From Kutzneria chonburiensis (GTDB taxonomy: Bacteria > Actinomycetota > Actinomycetes > Mycobacteriales > Pseudonocardiaceae), in contig NZ_CP097263.1 of the NCBI RefSeq assembly GCF_028622115.1, forward strand, positions 9,435,501 to 9,499,500: 64,000 nucleotides of DNA. Direction: 5' to 3'. Numbering within the stretch: position 1 is the stretch's first letter; every line of letters begins with the position of its first letter. Under the pieces are notes generated by a model, which saw only the letters and a list, made by a program, of their open reading frames with translations, ran no database searches and was not told where the DNA came from. Both the position numbers and the translations under genes were made by a program. This document shows, piece by piece, positions 39,369 through 47,354 of this stretch.

Positions 39369-40067
39369 ATGGGCACTGGTGACGAGGTCGTCGAACACGT
39401 CGCGGCGATCGTGGAAGACGTCTTCGACCGGCTGAAGCCGGTGCTGGTGGCGGTGGAAGCACTGCTGGACGTGGTGGACGAGGTCAGGGCCAGGGACCTG
39501 GACGGCATCAGGCCGCAGGTGCTGGACGCGCTGGGCGGCCTGGTGATCGGGGCGGGCTATGTGGCGGCGCCGCACGTGCTGGCGGACCAGGAGTACGGCT
39601 TCGAGTGGTGGACGGCCAAGGCGACCGGGCCGGAGCAGCTGTTCATCAGCCTGGAGCCGGGGAGTGCCAACTTCCTGGACTACACAAGGCAAAGCTGGTT
39701 CACGGTGTCGAGGGACACGGGCCGCCGGCACGTGAACGGACCGTACGTGGACTACCTCTGCACGGACGAGTACACGCTCACGTTCACGGTGCCGGCCCGC
39801 CGCAACGGCGCGTTCGCCGGAGTGGTGGGGGCGGACGTGTACGTGCGGGAATTCGAGCATGTGTTGCAGCCCAAGCTGCGAAGGCTGGGATCGCGAGCGG
39901 CCCTCGTGAACGCCCAAGGGCGGGTGATCGTCTCCAACAGCGCCCGGCTGGCCACGGGATCGCTGATGCGGGACGCCGATGTGCCGGCGTGGTGGAACGC
40001 CGGCGCGCAGACACGCGCCGGCGTTCGACGTTGTGGAGACGCCCCTATAGCGCTGGTAATACCCTAA
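39369..40067 (+). CDS. Cache-domain sensor protein, C-terminal end doubtful
   Basis: About 232 residues. Residues 60-200 form a PAS-like extracytoplasmic-type cache domain (FEWWTAKATGPEQLFISLEP, YTLTFTVPARRNGAFAGVVG), yet there is no signal peptide or membrane helix, so it is probably cytosolic. It shares direction with the GntR gene 30 bases upstream and may sense the substrate of the pot system. The last 18 codons have AT-rich third positions while another frame (ending at 40053) is GC-rich, so a frameshift at the strong hairpin 39996-40025 is possible. ATG at 39369 has GAGGTGA upstream. Confidence 0.68.
   Translation: MGTGDEVVEHVAAIVEDVFDRLKPVLVAVEALLDVVDEVRARDLDGIRPQVLDALGGLVIGAGYVAAPHVLADQEYGFEWWTAKATGPEQLFISLEPGSANFLDYTRQSWFTVSRDTGRRHVNGPYVDYLCTDEYTLTFTVPARRNGAFAGVVGADVYVREFEHVLQPKLRRLGSRAALVNAQGRVIVSNSARLATGSLMRDADVPAWWNAGAQTRAGVRRCGDAPIALVIP
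39996..40025 (+). repeat. Strong hairpin inside the cache-domain gene
   Basis: Perfect 12-base GC-rich arms (39996-40007 and 40014-40025) around a 6-base loop, inside coding sequence. It coincides with the point where the codon pattern of the gene changes. Confidence 0.6.
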
Positions 40068-40081
40068 ACCGCTAAAGGGTC

Positions 40082-41353
40082 TTACAGGCCGAGAGCTTCG
40101 GTCACGGCGGCGGCGTTGGGCGGCACGACAGCCTTGGGACCGATGCGGTCGGCCACGGCGTCCAGGGTCTTGAGGCCGTCGCCGGTGATCAACAGCACGG
40201 TGTCGGCGTCGGGGTCGAGCTGCCCGGTCTCGACGAGCTTCTTGGCGGTCGCGACGGTCACGCCGCCGGCGGTCTCGGCGAAGATGCCCTCGGTGCGGGC
40301 CAGCAGCCGGATGCCCTCGACGACCTCCTCGTCGGTGACGTCCTCGACGGCGCCGCCGGTGCGGCGCACGGTGTCCAGCACGTACGGCCCGTCGGCCGGC
40401 GCGCCGATGGCCAGCGACCGGGCGATGGTGTCGGGGCGGACCGGCGCGACGACGTCGGTGCCGGCCTTGTAGGCCGTCGACACCGGGGAGCAGCCGGTGG
40501 CCTGGGCGCCGAACACCCGGTACGGGGTGGCGTCGACCAGCCCGAGCTCGCCGAGCTCGCGGAAACCCTTGTCCACCTTGGTCAACTGCGAGCCGGAGGC
40601 GACCGGCACCACGATCTGCCCGGGCAGCCGCCAGCCGAGCTGCTCGGCGACCTCGTAGGCCAGCGTCTTGGAGCCCTCGGCGTAGTACGGCCGGACGTTG
40701 ACGTTCACGAACGCCCAGTCCTCGTGCTCGGCGGCGAGCTGGGTGGCCAGGCGGTTCACGTCGTCGTAGTTGCCGTCGACGGCGATCAGGGCACCGTCGT
40801 ACACGGCGGTGGTGAGGATCTTGGCCTTTTCCAGCGAGGACGGGATCAGCACGACCGACTCCCAGCCGGCGCGGGCGGCCGCGGCGGCGACGGCGTTGGC
40901 CAGGTTGCCGGTGGAGGGGCAGGCCAGCACCTTGAAGCCGAGCTGGCGGGCCGCGGCCAGTGCGACCGCGACCACGCGGTCCTTGAACGAGTGCGTGGGG
41001 TTGCCGGTGTCGTCCTTGACCCACAGGTTGCGCACGCCCAGCGCCGCGCCGAGGCGGTCGGCCTTGACCAGGCGGGTCAGGCCGGGCTCGGTGTTGGGGA
41101 AGGACTGCACGTCGGTCGGCACCGGCAGCAGGTTGCGGTAGCGCCAGATCGACTTGGGGCCGGCCTCGATGTCCTCGCGGGTGACGCGGCCGAAGTCGTA
41201 GGCCACTTCGAGGGGGCCGAAACACTCGCTACAGGCGAATTCCGCGGCCAGCGGGATCTGGTGGCCGCACTCACGACAGCTCAGGGCGCGCGCGGGGCCG
41301 AGGTTGACAGGGCCCAAGTTGGCGGGCGTACGGGCGTCGACGGTCGAGGTCAT
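40082..41353 (-). CDS. thrC: Threonine synthase family PLP enzyme; candidate MetM-type homocysteine synthase
   Basis: A 423-residue fold-type II PLP enzyme. A zinc ribbon (C26, C29, C41, C44: CRECG and CSECFG) precedes the core, whose PLP Lys is K124 in TGNPTHSFKDR. The phosphate-binding loop is PSTGNLANAV. It should use O-phosphohomoserine. A SAM-I riboswitch covers its 5' leader, which links it to methionine supply; the related Streptomyces enzyme MetM makes homocysteine from O-phosphohomoserine with a sulfur carrier protein (MetO). No MetO-like gene follows here: the next gene is convergent. Plain threonine synthase is the alternative. ATG 41353, ribosome binding site GAGGAGA. Confidence 0.9.
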   Translation of the reverse strand: MTSTVDARTPANLGPVNLGPARALSCRECGHQIPLAAEFACSECFGPLEVAYDFGRVTREDIEAGPKSIWRYRNLLPVPTDVQSFPNTEPGLTRLVKADRLGAALGVRNLWVKDDTGNPTHSFKDRVVAVALAAARQLGFKVLACPSTGNLANAVAAAAARAGWESVVLIPSSLEKAKILTTAVYDGALIAVDGNYDDVNRLATQLAAEHEDWAFVNVNVRPYYAEGSKTLAYEVAEQLGWRLPGQIVVPVASGSQLTKVDKGFRELGELGLVDATPYRVFGAQATGCSPVSTAYKAGTDVVAPVRPDTIARSLAIGAPADGPYVLDTVRRTGGAVEDVTDEEVVEGIRLLARTEGIFAETAGGVTVATAKKLVETGQLDPDADTVLLITGDGLKTLDAVADRIGPKAVVPPNAAAVTEALGL

Positions 41354-41361
41354 GGGAGGCG

Positions 41362-41477
41362 TCTCCTCATCTTTCCCACGTGTGGGTCGGAATTGGCACC
41401 GTGTTCGACGCACAAAGACATGCGTCGCCGGTTGCCGGGGCTTCAACGGGCCGTTCCCTCTGCCCCTCTGGATGAGC
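41362..41477 (-). promoter_or_regulatory. SAM-I (S-box) riboswitch
   Basis: On the minus strand, CTCATC (41476-41471) pairs with GATGAG (41371-41366) as P1. Between them are the S-box core GAACGGCCCGTTGAAG and CCCCGGCAACC, the P3 stem GACGCA/TGCGTC and the hallmark GGTGCCAATTCC, then a short P4 (CCCAC/GTGGG) and AAAGATGAG. The 3' strand of P1 runs directly into the Shine-Dalgarno sequence GAGGAGA, so ligand-stabilised P1 should hide it and stop translation. No separate terminator hairpin is seen. Confidence 0.93.
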
Positions 41478-41566
41478 GGTGTTCAGTTGTGACCTGCACG
41501 GTACGGCAACGCGACGTGGCATCGCCACCCGCGAGCCCAGTATGCGGGACGTGGAAGGATGACGGG

Positions 41567-42538
41567 GTGAGTGCCGCCCCTGATCCGCTGCTGCTCGTGC
41601 TCGGCGACGAGGAACTGCTGGTCGAGCGGGCCGTGCGGGCCGCGTTGGCGCAGGCCCGCGAGGCCGACGCGTCGGCCGACCTGACCCGCGTGCGGGTGAC
41701 TGACCTCACCCCGCCGGAGCTGGCCGAGCTGCTCAGCCCGTCGCTGTTCGCCGAGGGCCGGGTGGTGGTGCTGGAGGGGGCGCAGGAGGTCGGCAAGGAG
41801 ATCGCCGACGCGGTCCTGTCCTACGCCAAGGAGCCGGCCGACGGCATCGTGCTGATCGTGCTGCACACCGGCGGCGGCCGGGCCAAGGTGGCCAAGGACC
41901 TGCCGGGCGCGCTGAAGAAGGCCGGCGCCACGGTGGTGGAGTGCTCGAAGATCACCAAGCCGGCCGACCGCGACGCGTTCGTCAAGGACGAGGTGCGCCG
42001 GGCCGGCGGCAAGATCGACCCGGCCGGGCTGGCCGCGCTGATCGAGACGGTCGGCAACGACCTGCGTGAGCTGGCCGCGGCCGCCTCGCAGCTGGTCACC
42101 GACAACGACGGCAAGGTCGACGAGGCGGCGGTGCGCCGTTACCACCAGGGCCGGGCCGAGGTGACCGGCTTCGCCGTGGCCGACCTGGCCGTGGTCGGGG
42201 ACCGGGCCGGCGCGATGGAGGCGCTGCGCTGGGCCATGCAGCTGGGCGTGCCGCATGTGCTGGTGGCCGACGCGCTGGCCGAGGGCGTGCGCACGGTGGC
42301 CAAGGTGGCCTCGGCCGGCCGGGGCGACCCGTTCCGGATGGCCGGCGACCTGGGCATGCCGCCGTGGAAGGTGAAGCGCGCGCAGGGGCAGGCCCGTGGC
42401 TGGTCACCGGCCGGGCTGGCCGAGGCGATGCAGATCGTGGCGGCGTTGAACGCCGACGTGAAGGGCGTGGCGGCCGACGCGGACTACGCGTTGGAGCGGG
42501 CCGTGCTCAAGGTGGTCGCGGCCCACCAGATCGGCTGA
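41567..42538 (+). CDS. holA: DNA polymerase III delta subunit
   Basis: Clamp-loader subunit that opens the sliding clamp, 323 residues. LLLVLGDEELLVERAVRAAL at the N terminus and DLRELAAAASQLVTDNDGKV in the middle are typical of HolA. GTG at 41567; the frame is open far upstream only as a shadow of the antisense thrC gene. It sits between comEC and rpsT in mycobacteria too; here the pot operon and thrC have been added. Confidence 0.93.
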   Translation: MSAAPDPLLLVLGDEELLVERAVRAALAQAREADASADLTRVRVTDLTPPELAELLSPSLFAEGRVVVLEGAQEVGKEIADAVLSYAKEPADGIVLIVLHTGGGRAKVAKDLPGALKKAGATVVECSKITKPADRDAFVKDEVRRAGGKIDPAGLAALIETVGNDLRELAAAASQLVTDNDGKVDEAAVRRYHQGRAEVTGFAVADLAVVGDRAGAMEALRWAMQLGVPHVLVADALAEGVRTVAKVASAGRGDPFRMAGDLGMPPWKVKRAQGQARGWSPAGLAEAMQIVAALNADVKGVAADADYALERAVLKVVAAHQIG

Positions 42539-42549
42539 CGCAAGCGAAA

Positions 42550-42576
42550 GGGGCGTCCCCGCAACGGGAACGCCCC
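42550..42576. terminator. Bidirectional terminator between holA and rpsT
   Basis: GGGGCGT (42550-42556) pairs with ACGCCCC (42570-42576), continued by CCCG/CGGG inside. It lies between two convergent genes. Confidence 0.75.
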
Positions 42577-42598
42577 TCTCGACGACGAAACGGCGTGC

Positions 42599-42862
42599 TC
42601 AGCCGACCTTGTTCACGGCCAGCGCGAGCGCGGACTTCTTGTTGGCCGCCTGGTTGGCGTGGATGACGCCCTTGCTGGCGGCCTTGTCCAGGCTGCGAGA
42701 GGCGGCACGGGCCAGCTCGAGGGCCTTGTCCTTGTCGCCGGCGGCGACGGCCTCGCGGACCTTGCGGATGGCGGTCTTGACGCTGGACTTGACCGCCTTG
42801 TTGCGCAGGCGGGCGGCCTCGTTGGTCTTGATCCGCTTCTGCTGCGACTTGATGTTCGCCAC
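42599..42862 (-). CDS. rpsT: 30S ribosomal protein S20
   Basis: bS20, 87 residues, Lys/Ala-rich and helical: [20 protein letters not shown] and [16 protein letters not shown] are diagnostic. GTG start with GAGAGGT upstream. It is convergent with holA, as in M. tuberculosis. Confidence 0.97.
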   Translation of the reverse strand: MANIKSQQKRIKTNEAARLRNKAVKSSVKTAIRKVREAVAAGDKDKALELARAASRSLDKAASKGVIHANQAANKKSALALAVNKVG

Positions 42863-42971
42863 GCGACTGACCTCTCAGTTCACTCTGTCTTTGTCGTGTC
42901 GCACTTCACACGGCACCCGGTGACCCGGGTCTTCCTCCACGGCGGAACGCCGCACGACACGAGCAGTCAGT

Positions 42972-45290
42972 CTAACGCACCGTGAACGGCGCCTGCGCAG
43001 TGCCCACGACCACGGCATACGCACCCTTCTCGACCTCGCGCCGGCCGGCCGCGTCCACGTCGCCGGTGGTCACGCCCAGCTGGCTGACGTTGAACGTGAC
43101 CTGCACGGTCTTGGTCTCGCCGGGCTTGAGGTCGACGCGGGTGAAGCCGACCAGCCGCTTGTCCGGCACGAGCACCGGGCTGACCGGCTGGTGCACGTAC
43201 ACCGGCACGACCGTGCTGCCGGCGACCGCGCCGGTGTTGGTCACCGCGACCGACACCGTCTCCTTGCCGTCGCCCCGCACGGTGGTGGCGCTCACGGTCG
43301 GGGTGGCGGTGCTGAAGGTCGTGTACGACAGGCCGAAGCCGAACGGGAACAGCGGGTCGTAGTTGGAGCTGGGGCCGCCGTTGGTGCCGGGCAGCTGGTC
43401 GTAGGACATCGGGATGTCGCCGAGGGTCTTGGGCCAGGAGACGGCCAGTTTGCCGCTGGGGTTGGCCTTGCCGAACAGGATGTCGGCCAGCGCGTGCCCG
43501 CCTTCGGAGCCGGGCAGCCAGGTCTGGAGCAGCGTCGGCGCGGTGGCCACGGAGCCCAAGACCAGCGGACGGCCGGTCATCAGCACGACCACCACCGGCT
43601 TGCCGGTCGCCTTGAGCGAGTCCACCAGGGACTGCTGGGCGGCGGTCAGCGCCGGGTTCTCACTGTCGTTGGGGCCTTCGGCGCCGGCCTTCTCACCCAG
43701 CACCACCACGACGGCATCGGCGTCGGCGGCCTGCGCGACGGCGGTCGGCTGGTCGGCCGCCGCGACCACGTTCGCCCCCGGCACGGCCTCCTTGATGCCC
43801 TGCACCGGCGTGACGACCGGCGGCGTCGGACCGCCCGGGGTGACGCCCTGCCAGTTCACGGTCCAGCCGCCGAACTGCTGGGCCGGGTTGTCGGCGCTGT
43901 CGCCGGCGACCACGATCTTGTGCACGCCGGTGGACAGCGGCAGCGTCTTGTTGTCGTTGCGCAGCAACACGGTCGACTCGGTGGCGGCCTGCCGGGCCAG
44001 GTCGGTGCCGGCCCCGTTGACGACGCCGTCGGCCGCGTTCTCGTCGACGAACGGCTTGTCGAACAGGCCCAGGTCGAACTTGAGCTTGAGGATCCGGCTC
44101 ACGGCCTCGTCGATCCGGTGCTGGCTGATCAGTCCGTTGTGGACGTCGTCGGTCAGCGCCTGGGTGTAGCCGGCCGCGTTGGACGGCTCCATCGCCATGT
44201 CCACACCGGCGTTCACGCTCATCGCGATGGCGGTCGGGTAGTCCGGTGCGGCGTGGTACTTGGTGACCAGGCTGGCCATGTCGGACCAGTCGCTGACGGT
44301 CACGCCGCTGAAGCCCATGCGCTGGCGCAGTTCGGTGGTGAGCATGAACTTCGACGCGTGCACGGGGATGCCGTTGACCGCGCCGGAGTTGGCCATGGCG
44401 GTCAGCACGCCCGCGTCGATCTGCGGCTGGAAGGCCGGCAGGAACACGTCCTGGAGCTCACGCACGGGAATCTGGGCCGGCACCCGGTCGTGGCCGTTGA
44501 TCGGGGCCGAGTAGCCGGCGAAGTGCTTGGCGGTCGCGGCCAGCTTGGCCGTCGCGCCCTTGCCGTTGTACGACTGGAGGCCCTTGACCAGCGACCCGGC
44601 CAGCGCACCGGCCAGCGTCGGGTCCTCGCTCAGCGTCTCGTAGTAGCGGCCCCAGCGGGTGTCGCGGGAGATGTCGGAGACCGGCGCGAAGTCCCAGAAC
44701 ACGCCGGTGGCCCGCATGGTCGCCGAGGTGGACTCGCCCATCTTCTCGGCCAGCGCGGTGTCCCAGGTGGCGCCGACGCCGATCTGCTGCGGGAACATCG
44801 TCGCGGTCACGAGGTTGTTGTCGCCGTGCACGCCGTCGGCCCCGTACAGCACGGGGATCTTGAGCCGGTTGTTGTCGAGCGCGTAGTGCTGGATGCCGTT
44901 GGTGACCTGGGCCCAGCCCTTGGCGGTGTTGTCCACCGGGTAGTCGCCGCCGCCGGACAGGATCGAGCCGACGTGCGCGTCCACCAGCACCTGCTGCTCG
45001 CACGAGGCGACCAGCGGGCCGTTGGCGTTGTTGCAGTCGCCGCGCAGCTTGCCCACCCGGATCTGCGCCATCTGGCCGACCTTCTCGGCCAGCGTCATCC
45101 GGCGCAGCAGGTCGTTGACCCGGTACTGGGTGGGGATCGCGGGGTTGAGGTAGATGGGTCTGCCGTAGTCGTCGGAGCCGGTCGGTCCGCTGGGTGACGC
45201 CTGGCTGCTGGACTGGGCCAGCGCCGTGGTCAGGGCGACGACGGCGGTCATCGCGAGGGCGGCGCGCAAACCGGGGCGGATTCGGGCCAC
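42972..45290 (-). CDS. Secreted GH3 beta-glucosidase
   Basis: A 772-residue exported glycoside hydrolase family 3 enzyme. Residues 1-31 form a signal peptide. Catalytic TIM barrel to about 400, with KHFAGY (255-260) and the nucleophile D334 in VTVSDWSDM; then the alpha/beta sandwich with STVLLRNDNKTLPL and a C-terminal fibronectin-III-like domain (GFGLSYTTF onward). Likely cleaves cello-oligosaccharides outside the cell. AGGAGG precedes the GTG start. A CebR-type operator 82 bases upstream suggests induction by cellobiose. Confidence 0.93.
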   Translation of the reverse strand: MARIRPGLRAALAMTAVVALTTALAQSSSQASPSGPTGSDDYGRPIYLNPAIPTQYRVNDLLRRMTLAEKVGQMAQIRVGKLRGDCNNANGPLVASCEQQVLVDAHVGSILSGGGDYPVDNTAKGWAQVTNGIQHYALDNNRLKIPVLYGADGVHGDNNLVTATMFPQQIGVGATWDTALAEKMGESTSATMRATGVFWDFAPVSDISRDTRWGRYYETLSEDPTLAGALAGSLVKGLQSYNGKGATAKLAATAKHFAGYSAPINGHDRVPAQIPVRELQDVFLPAFQPQIDAGVLTAMANSGAVNGIPVHASKFMLTTELRQRMGFSGVTVSDWSDMASLVTKYHAAPDYPTAIAMSVNAGVDMAMEPSNAAGYTQALTDDVHNGLISQHRIDEAVSRILKLKFDLGLFDKPFVDENAADGVVNGAGTDLARQAATESTVLLRNDNKTLPLSTGVHKIVVAGDSADNPAQQFGGWTVNWQGVTPGGPTPPVVTPVQGIKEAVPGANVVAAADQPTAVAQAADADAVVVVLGEKAGAEGPNDSENPALTAAQQSLVDSLKATGKPVVVVLMTGRPLVLGSVATAPTLLQTWLPGSEGGHALADILFGKANPSGKLAVSWPKTLGDIPMSYDQLPGTNGGPSSNYDPLFPFGFGLSYTTFSTATPTVSATTVRGDGKETVSVAVTNTGAVAGSTVVPVYVHQPVSPVLVPDKRLVGFTRVDLKPGETKTVQVTFNVSQLGVTTGDVDAAGRREVEKGAYAVVVGTAQAPFTVR

Positions 45291-45371
45291 TGTGCCTCCT
45301 GTTCTGGCTGGTAACGCAGTTGTCACCTTTGTCCGGGAAGGCCCGTGACCTGTAGCCCCGTTCGGGGGATT

Positions 45372-45385
45372 TGGAAGCGCTCCCA
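45372..45385. promoter_or_regulatory. CebR-type LacI-family operator
   Basis: TGGAAGCGCTCCCA differs by one base from TGGGAGCGCTCCCA, the CebR site of Streptomyces cellobiose genes. It lies upstream of the GH3 beta-glucosidase. The regulator is not in this window. Confidence 0.8.
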
Positions 45386-45473
45386 TCCCGGGATCTGGAC
45401 ACGGACAGTGACGTGTTTCAGAGTTTTTGCAGTGCTGTCAAGGGGTTTCGTTGCGCGGCGGTGGTTCGGACAA

Positions 45474-45494
45474 CCCGTGTGATCGTCACACGGG
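45474..45494. promoter_or_regulatory. Perfect palindrome, possible operator
   Basis: CCCGTGTGA and TCACACGGG with a 3-base spacer. The TGTGA/TCACA half-sites recall Crp sites, but the spacer is three bases short, so another regulator is more likely. Confidence 0.45.
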
Positions 45495-45679
45495 CGGCCG
45501 TGAGCGATGCCGGAAGGAGGCGGATCACCGCAGCTGAGCGCCCTTTTGGCCACGATCCCTGAACGTCCCAGCATCTGGTCACGGATGTGAACGAGACTGG
45601 CTCGGGTCATCCAAGGTTGTGAACGATTACCGCCGTCCGGGGGTCCTGCAACCACACGGCCGGGCGCTAGCGTCCGACG

Positions 45680-47281
45680 GTGCGCCGATATCTCACCGCT
45701 CTGCTCGTCGCCGTTGCCGCGCTCGGCGTCGTGACGGCCGCGCCCGCGAGCGCCGCCGATCGCGTCGTCACCGACTACCAGGATCCGCTGACCGCGCTGC
45801 CGCCGGTCAGCAGACCGCCGACCCCGCACTGCACGGTCACGGCCATGCAGCACGTGTTCGCCAACTCCTACGGCCAGCCCTACGTCGGCACCCTCACGCC
45901 GCCGGCCGAATGCGCCGGGCCGTGGACCAAGGTGGTGCTGAGCTGGACCGGCAAGAGCCAGGGCCGCCAGTACGACCGGCTGGCCGGGCTGTGGATCGGC
46001 GGCGCCGAGGTGCTGCGGACCTCGACCCCGGAGCCGGACCCGTCCGGCATCACGTGGAGCTTCGACCGCGACATCACGGAGTTCTCGCCGCTGCTGCACC
46101 AGCCGCAGCCGTTCGTGGTCGACCTGGGCAACGTCGTCAACGACACCTACACCGGGCCGTACGACATCACCGTCACGGTCAGCTACTACCAGGCCGACCG
46201 GGCCCATCCCGCGCCGCGGCAGGCCGACACCGTGCTGCCGCTGGCCGCCGACGCGTCGAAGCCGGGCTGGCGGGACCTGTCGGCCGGGCAGAGCTACGAC
46301 GCCCAGGTGACCGTGCCGGCCAACACCGCGAAGCTGACCGCCGAGATCTACGCGCGGGGCGGCGGCTGCGAGGAGTTCTGGTGGTCCAACGTGCCGGACT
46401 CGCTGGTGCAGGCCAATCCGTCGGCCGGGCTGTGCGGCGGCGGGGCCTACCGCGAGGTCGAGGTGACGGTCGACGGCAAACCGGCCGGCGTGGTGTCGCC
46501 GTACTCGGTGATCTACACCGGCGGCGTCGCGCCGATGCTGTGGCGGCCGATCACCGCCATCGACTCGATCGTCACGCTGCCGTACACGATCGACCTGAGC
46601 CCGTTCATCGGCCTGCTGACCGACGGCAAGCCGCACACCGTGCGGCTGATCCCGCCGAAGGGCATCGTCGACCTGTGGACGCTGGGCGCGAACCTGTTCG
46701 CCACCACCGATCCGCACGTCCAGCGGGTCACCGGCACCCTGTTGCAGGACAACGTGCCCGATGCTGACGTGCGGACCACGACCAACGGCACCGGGCTGGA
46801 CAACAAGATCGTCACGCACGTTCAGCGAACCTGGCGCACCGCGGGCGTGCTGCGCACGTCGGCCGGCATCGTGCCGGTGAACTCGTCCGGGCAGTGGACG
46901 TTCGACAACACCACCACCCTGGCCGACTCGGCCGCCCACCAGATCACCGACCAGCGGGTGCTCGGCGACTACGGGGCCAGCGGCTTCGACTTCTCACTCA
47001 AGGCCGATGTCACCCAGAACATCGTGAACGACAACAACTATCGCATCGACGCGACCGTCCACCAGGGCCGTCGTTTGTGGACGGTCGGCGGCGGCGCACC
47101 GCAGCTGAGCGTCGACGAGATCGACACCAGCGGCGGTTTCGGGCGTACCAACGGCGTGCTGAGCTACGCCGACGGGCAGTCGAGCGAGCGCTGGAGCGGG
47201 CTGGCCGACACCGGCCGGTTCTACTCCCGCGACATCGACACCGCCCACGGCTACGTCACCCGGGACGTGCACTACGGCTGA
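45680..47281 (+). CDS. Secreted PNGase A-like peptide:N-glycanase
   Basis: A 533-residue exported protein with a signal peptide (1-25, ending ASAAD). It matches the peptide-N4-(N-acetyl-beta-glucosaminyl)asparagine amidase A family: FANSYGQPYVGTLTPPAEC, VVLSWTGKSQGRQYDRLAGL, WIGGAEVLRTSTPEP and CEEFWWSNVP. Such enzymes release N-glycans from glycoproteins. Placed back-to-back with the GH3 gene it may serve scavenging of plant or fungal glycoproteins. The GTG start lies six bases after a -10 (TAGCGT), without a ribosome binding site. Confidence 0.85.
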   Translation: MRRYLTALLVAVAALGVVTAAPASAADRVVTDYQDPLTALPPVSRPPTPHCTVTAMQHVFANSYGQPYVGTLTPPAECAGPWTKVVLSWTGKSQGRQYDRLAGLWIGGAEVLRTSTPEPDPSGITWSFDRDITEFSPLLHQPQPFVVDLGNVVNDTYTGPYDITVTVSYYQADRAHPAPRQADTVLPLAADASKPGWRDLSAGQSYDAQVTVPANTAKLTAEIYARGGGCEEFWWSNVPDSLVQANPSAGLCGGGAYREVEVTVDGKPAGVVSPYSVIYTGGVAPMLWRPITAIDSIVTLPYTIDLSPFIGLLTDGKPHTVRLIPPKGIVDLWTLGANLFATTDPHVQRVTGTLLQDNVPDADVRTTTNGTGLDNKIVTHVQRTWRTAGVLRTSAGIVPVNSSGQWTFDNTTTLADSAAHQITDQRVLGDYGASGFDFSLKADVTQNIVNDNNYRIDATVHQGRRLWTVGGGAPQLSVDEIDTSGGFGRTNGVLSYADGQSSERWSGLADTGRFYSRDIDTAHGYVTRDVHYG

Positions 47282-47289
47282 CGCTTGTC

Positions 47290-47342
47290 GCCACATGCGC
47301 TTCCTATGTGGCGTCCAGTGCCACATAGGAAGCGCATGTGGC
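47290..47342. repeat. Perfect 23-base inverted repeat made of nested palindromes
   Basis: Two perfect 23-base arms (47290-47312 and 47320-47342) with a 7-base spacer, 9 bases after the PNGase stop and before the convergent SPFH gene. Each arm itself begins GCCACAT and ends ATGTGGC, so four half-sites can pair in several ways. It may act as a bidirectional terminator or be a small dispersed repeat. Confidence 0.85.
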
Positions 47343-47354
47343 TTCCCCTGGTGA

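Larger units (their letters stand above)
45291..45679. other. Divergent regulatory gap between the GH3 and PNGase genes
   Basis: 389 bases without a gene. It holds the CebR-type operator, the palindrome at 45474-45494, two direct copies of TGTGAACGA (45586-45594 and 45618-45626, 32 bases apart, about three helical turns) and the TAGCGT -10 (45668-45673) six bases before the GTG of the PNGase gene. Confidence 0.6.

Noticed and set aside
41354-41446. N-terminal extension of the threonine-synthase-like protein
   Set aside because: These codons are the SAM-I aptamer; the Shine-Dalgarno sequence and zinc-ribbon N terminus fix the start at 41353.
45474-45494. Crp/GlxR binding site
   Set aside because: The half-sites are TGTGA/TCACA but the spacer is 3 rather than 6 bases.
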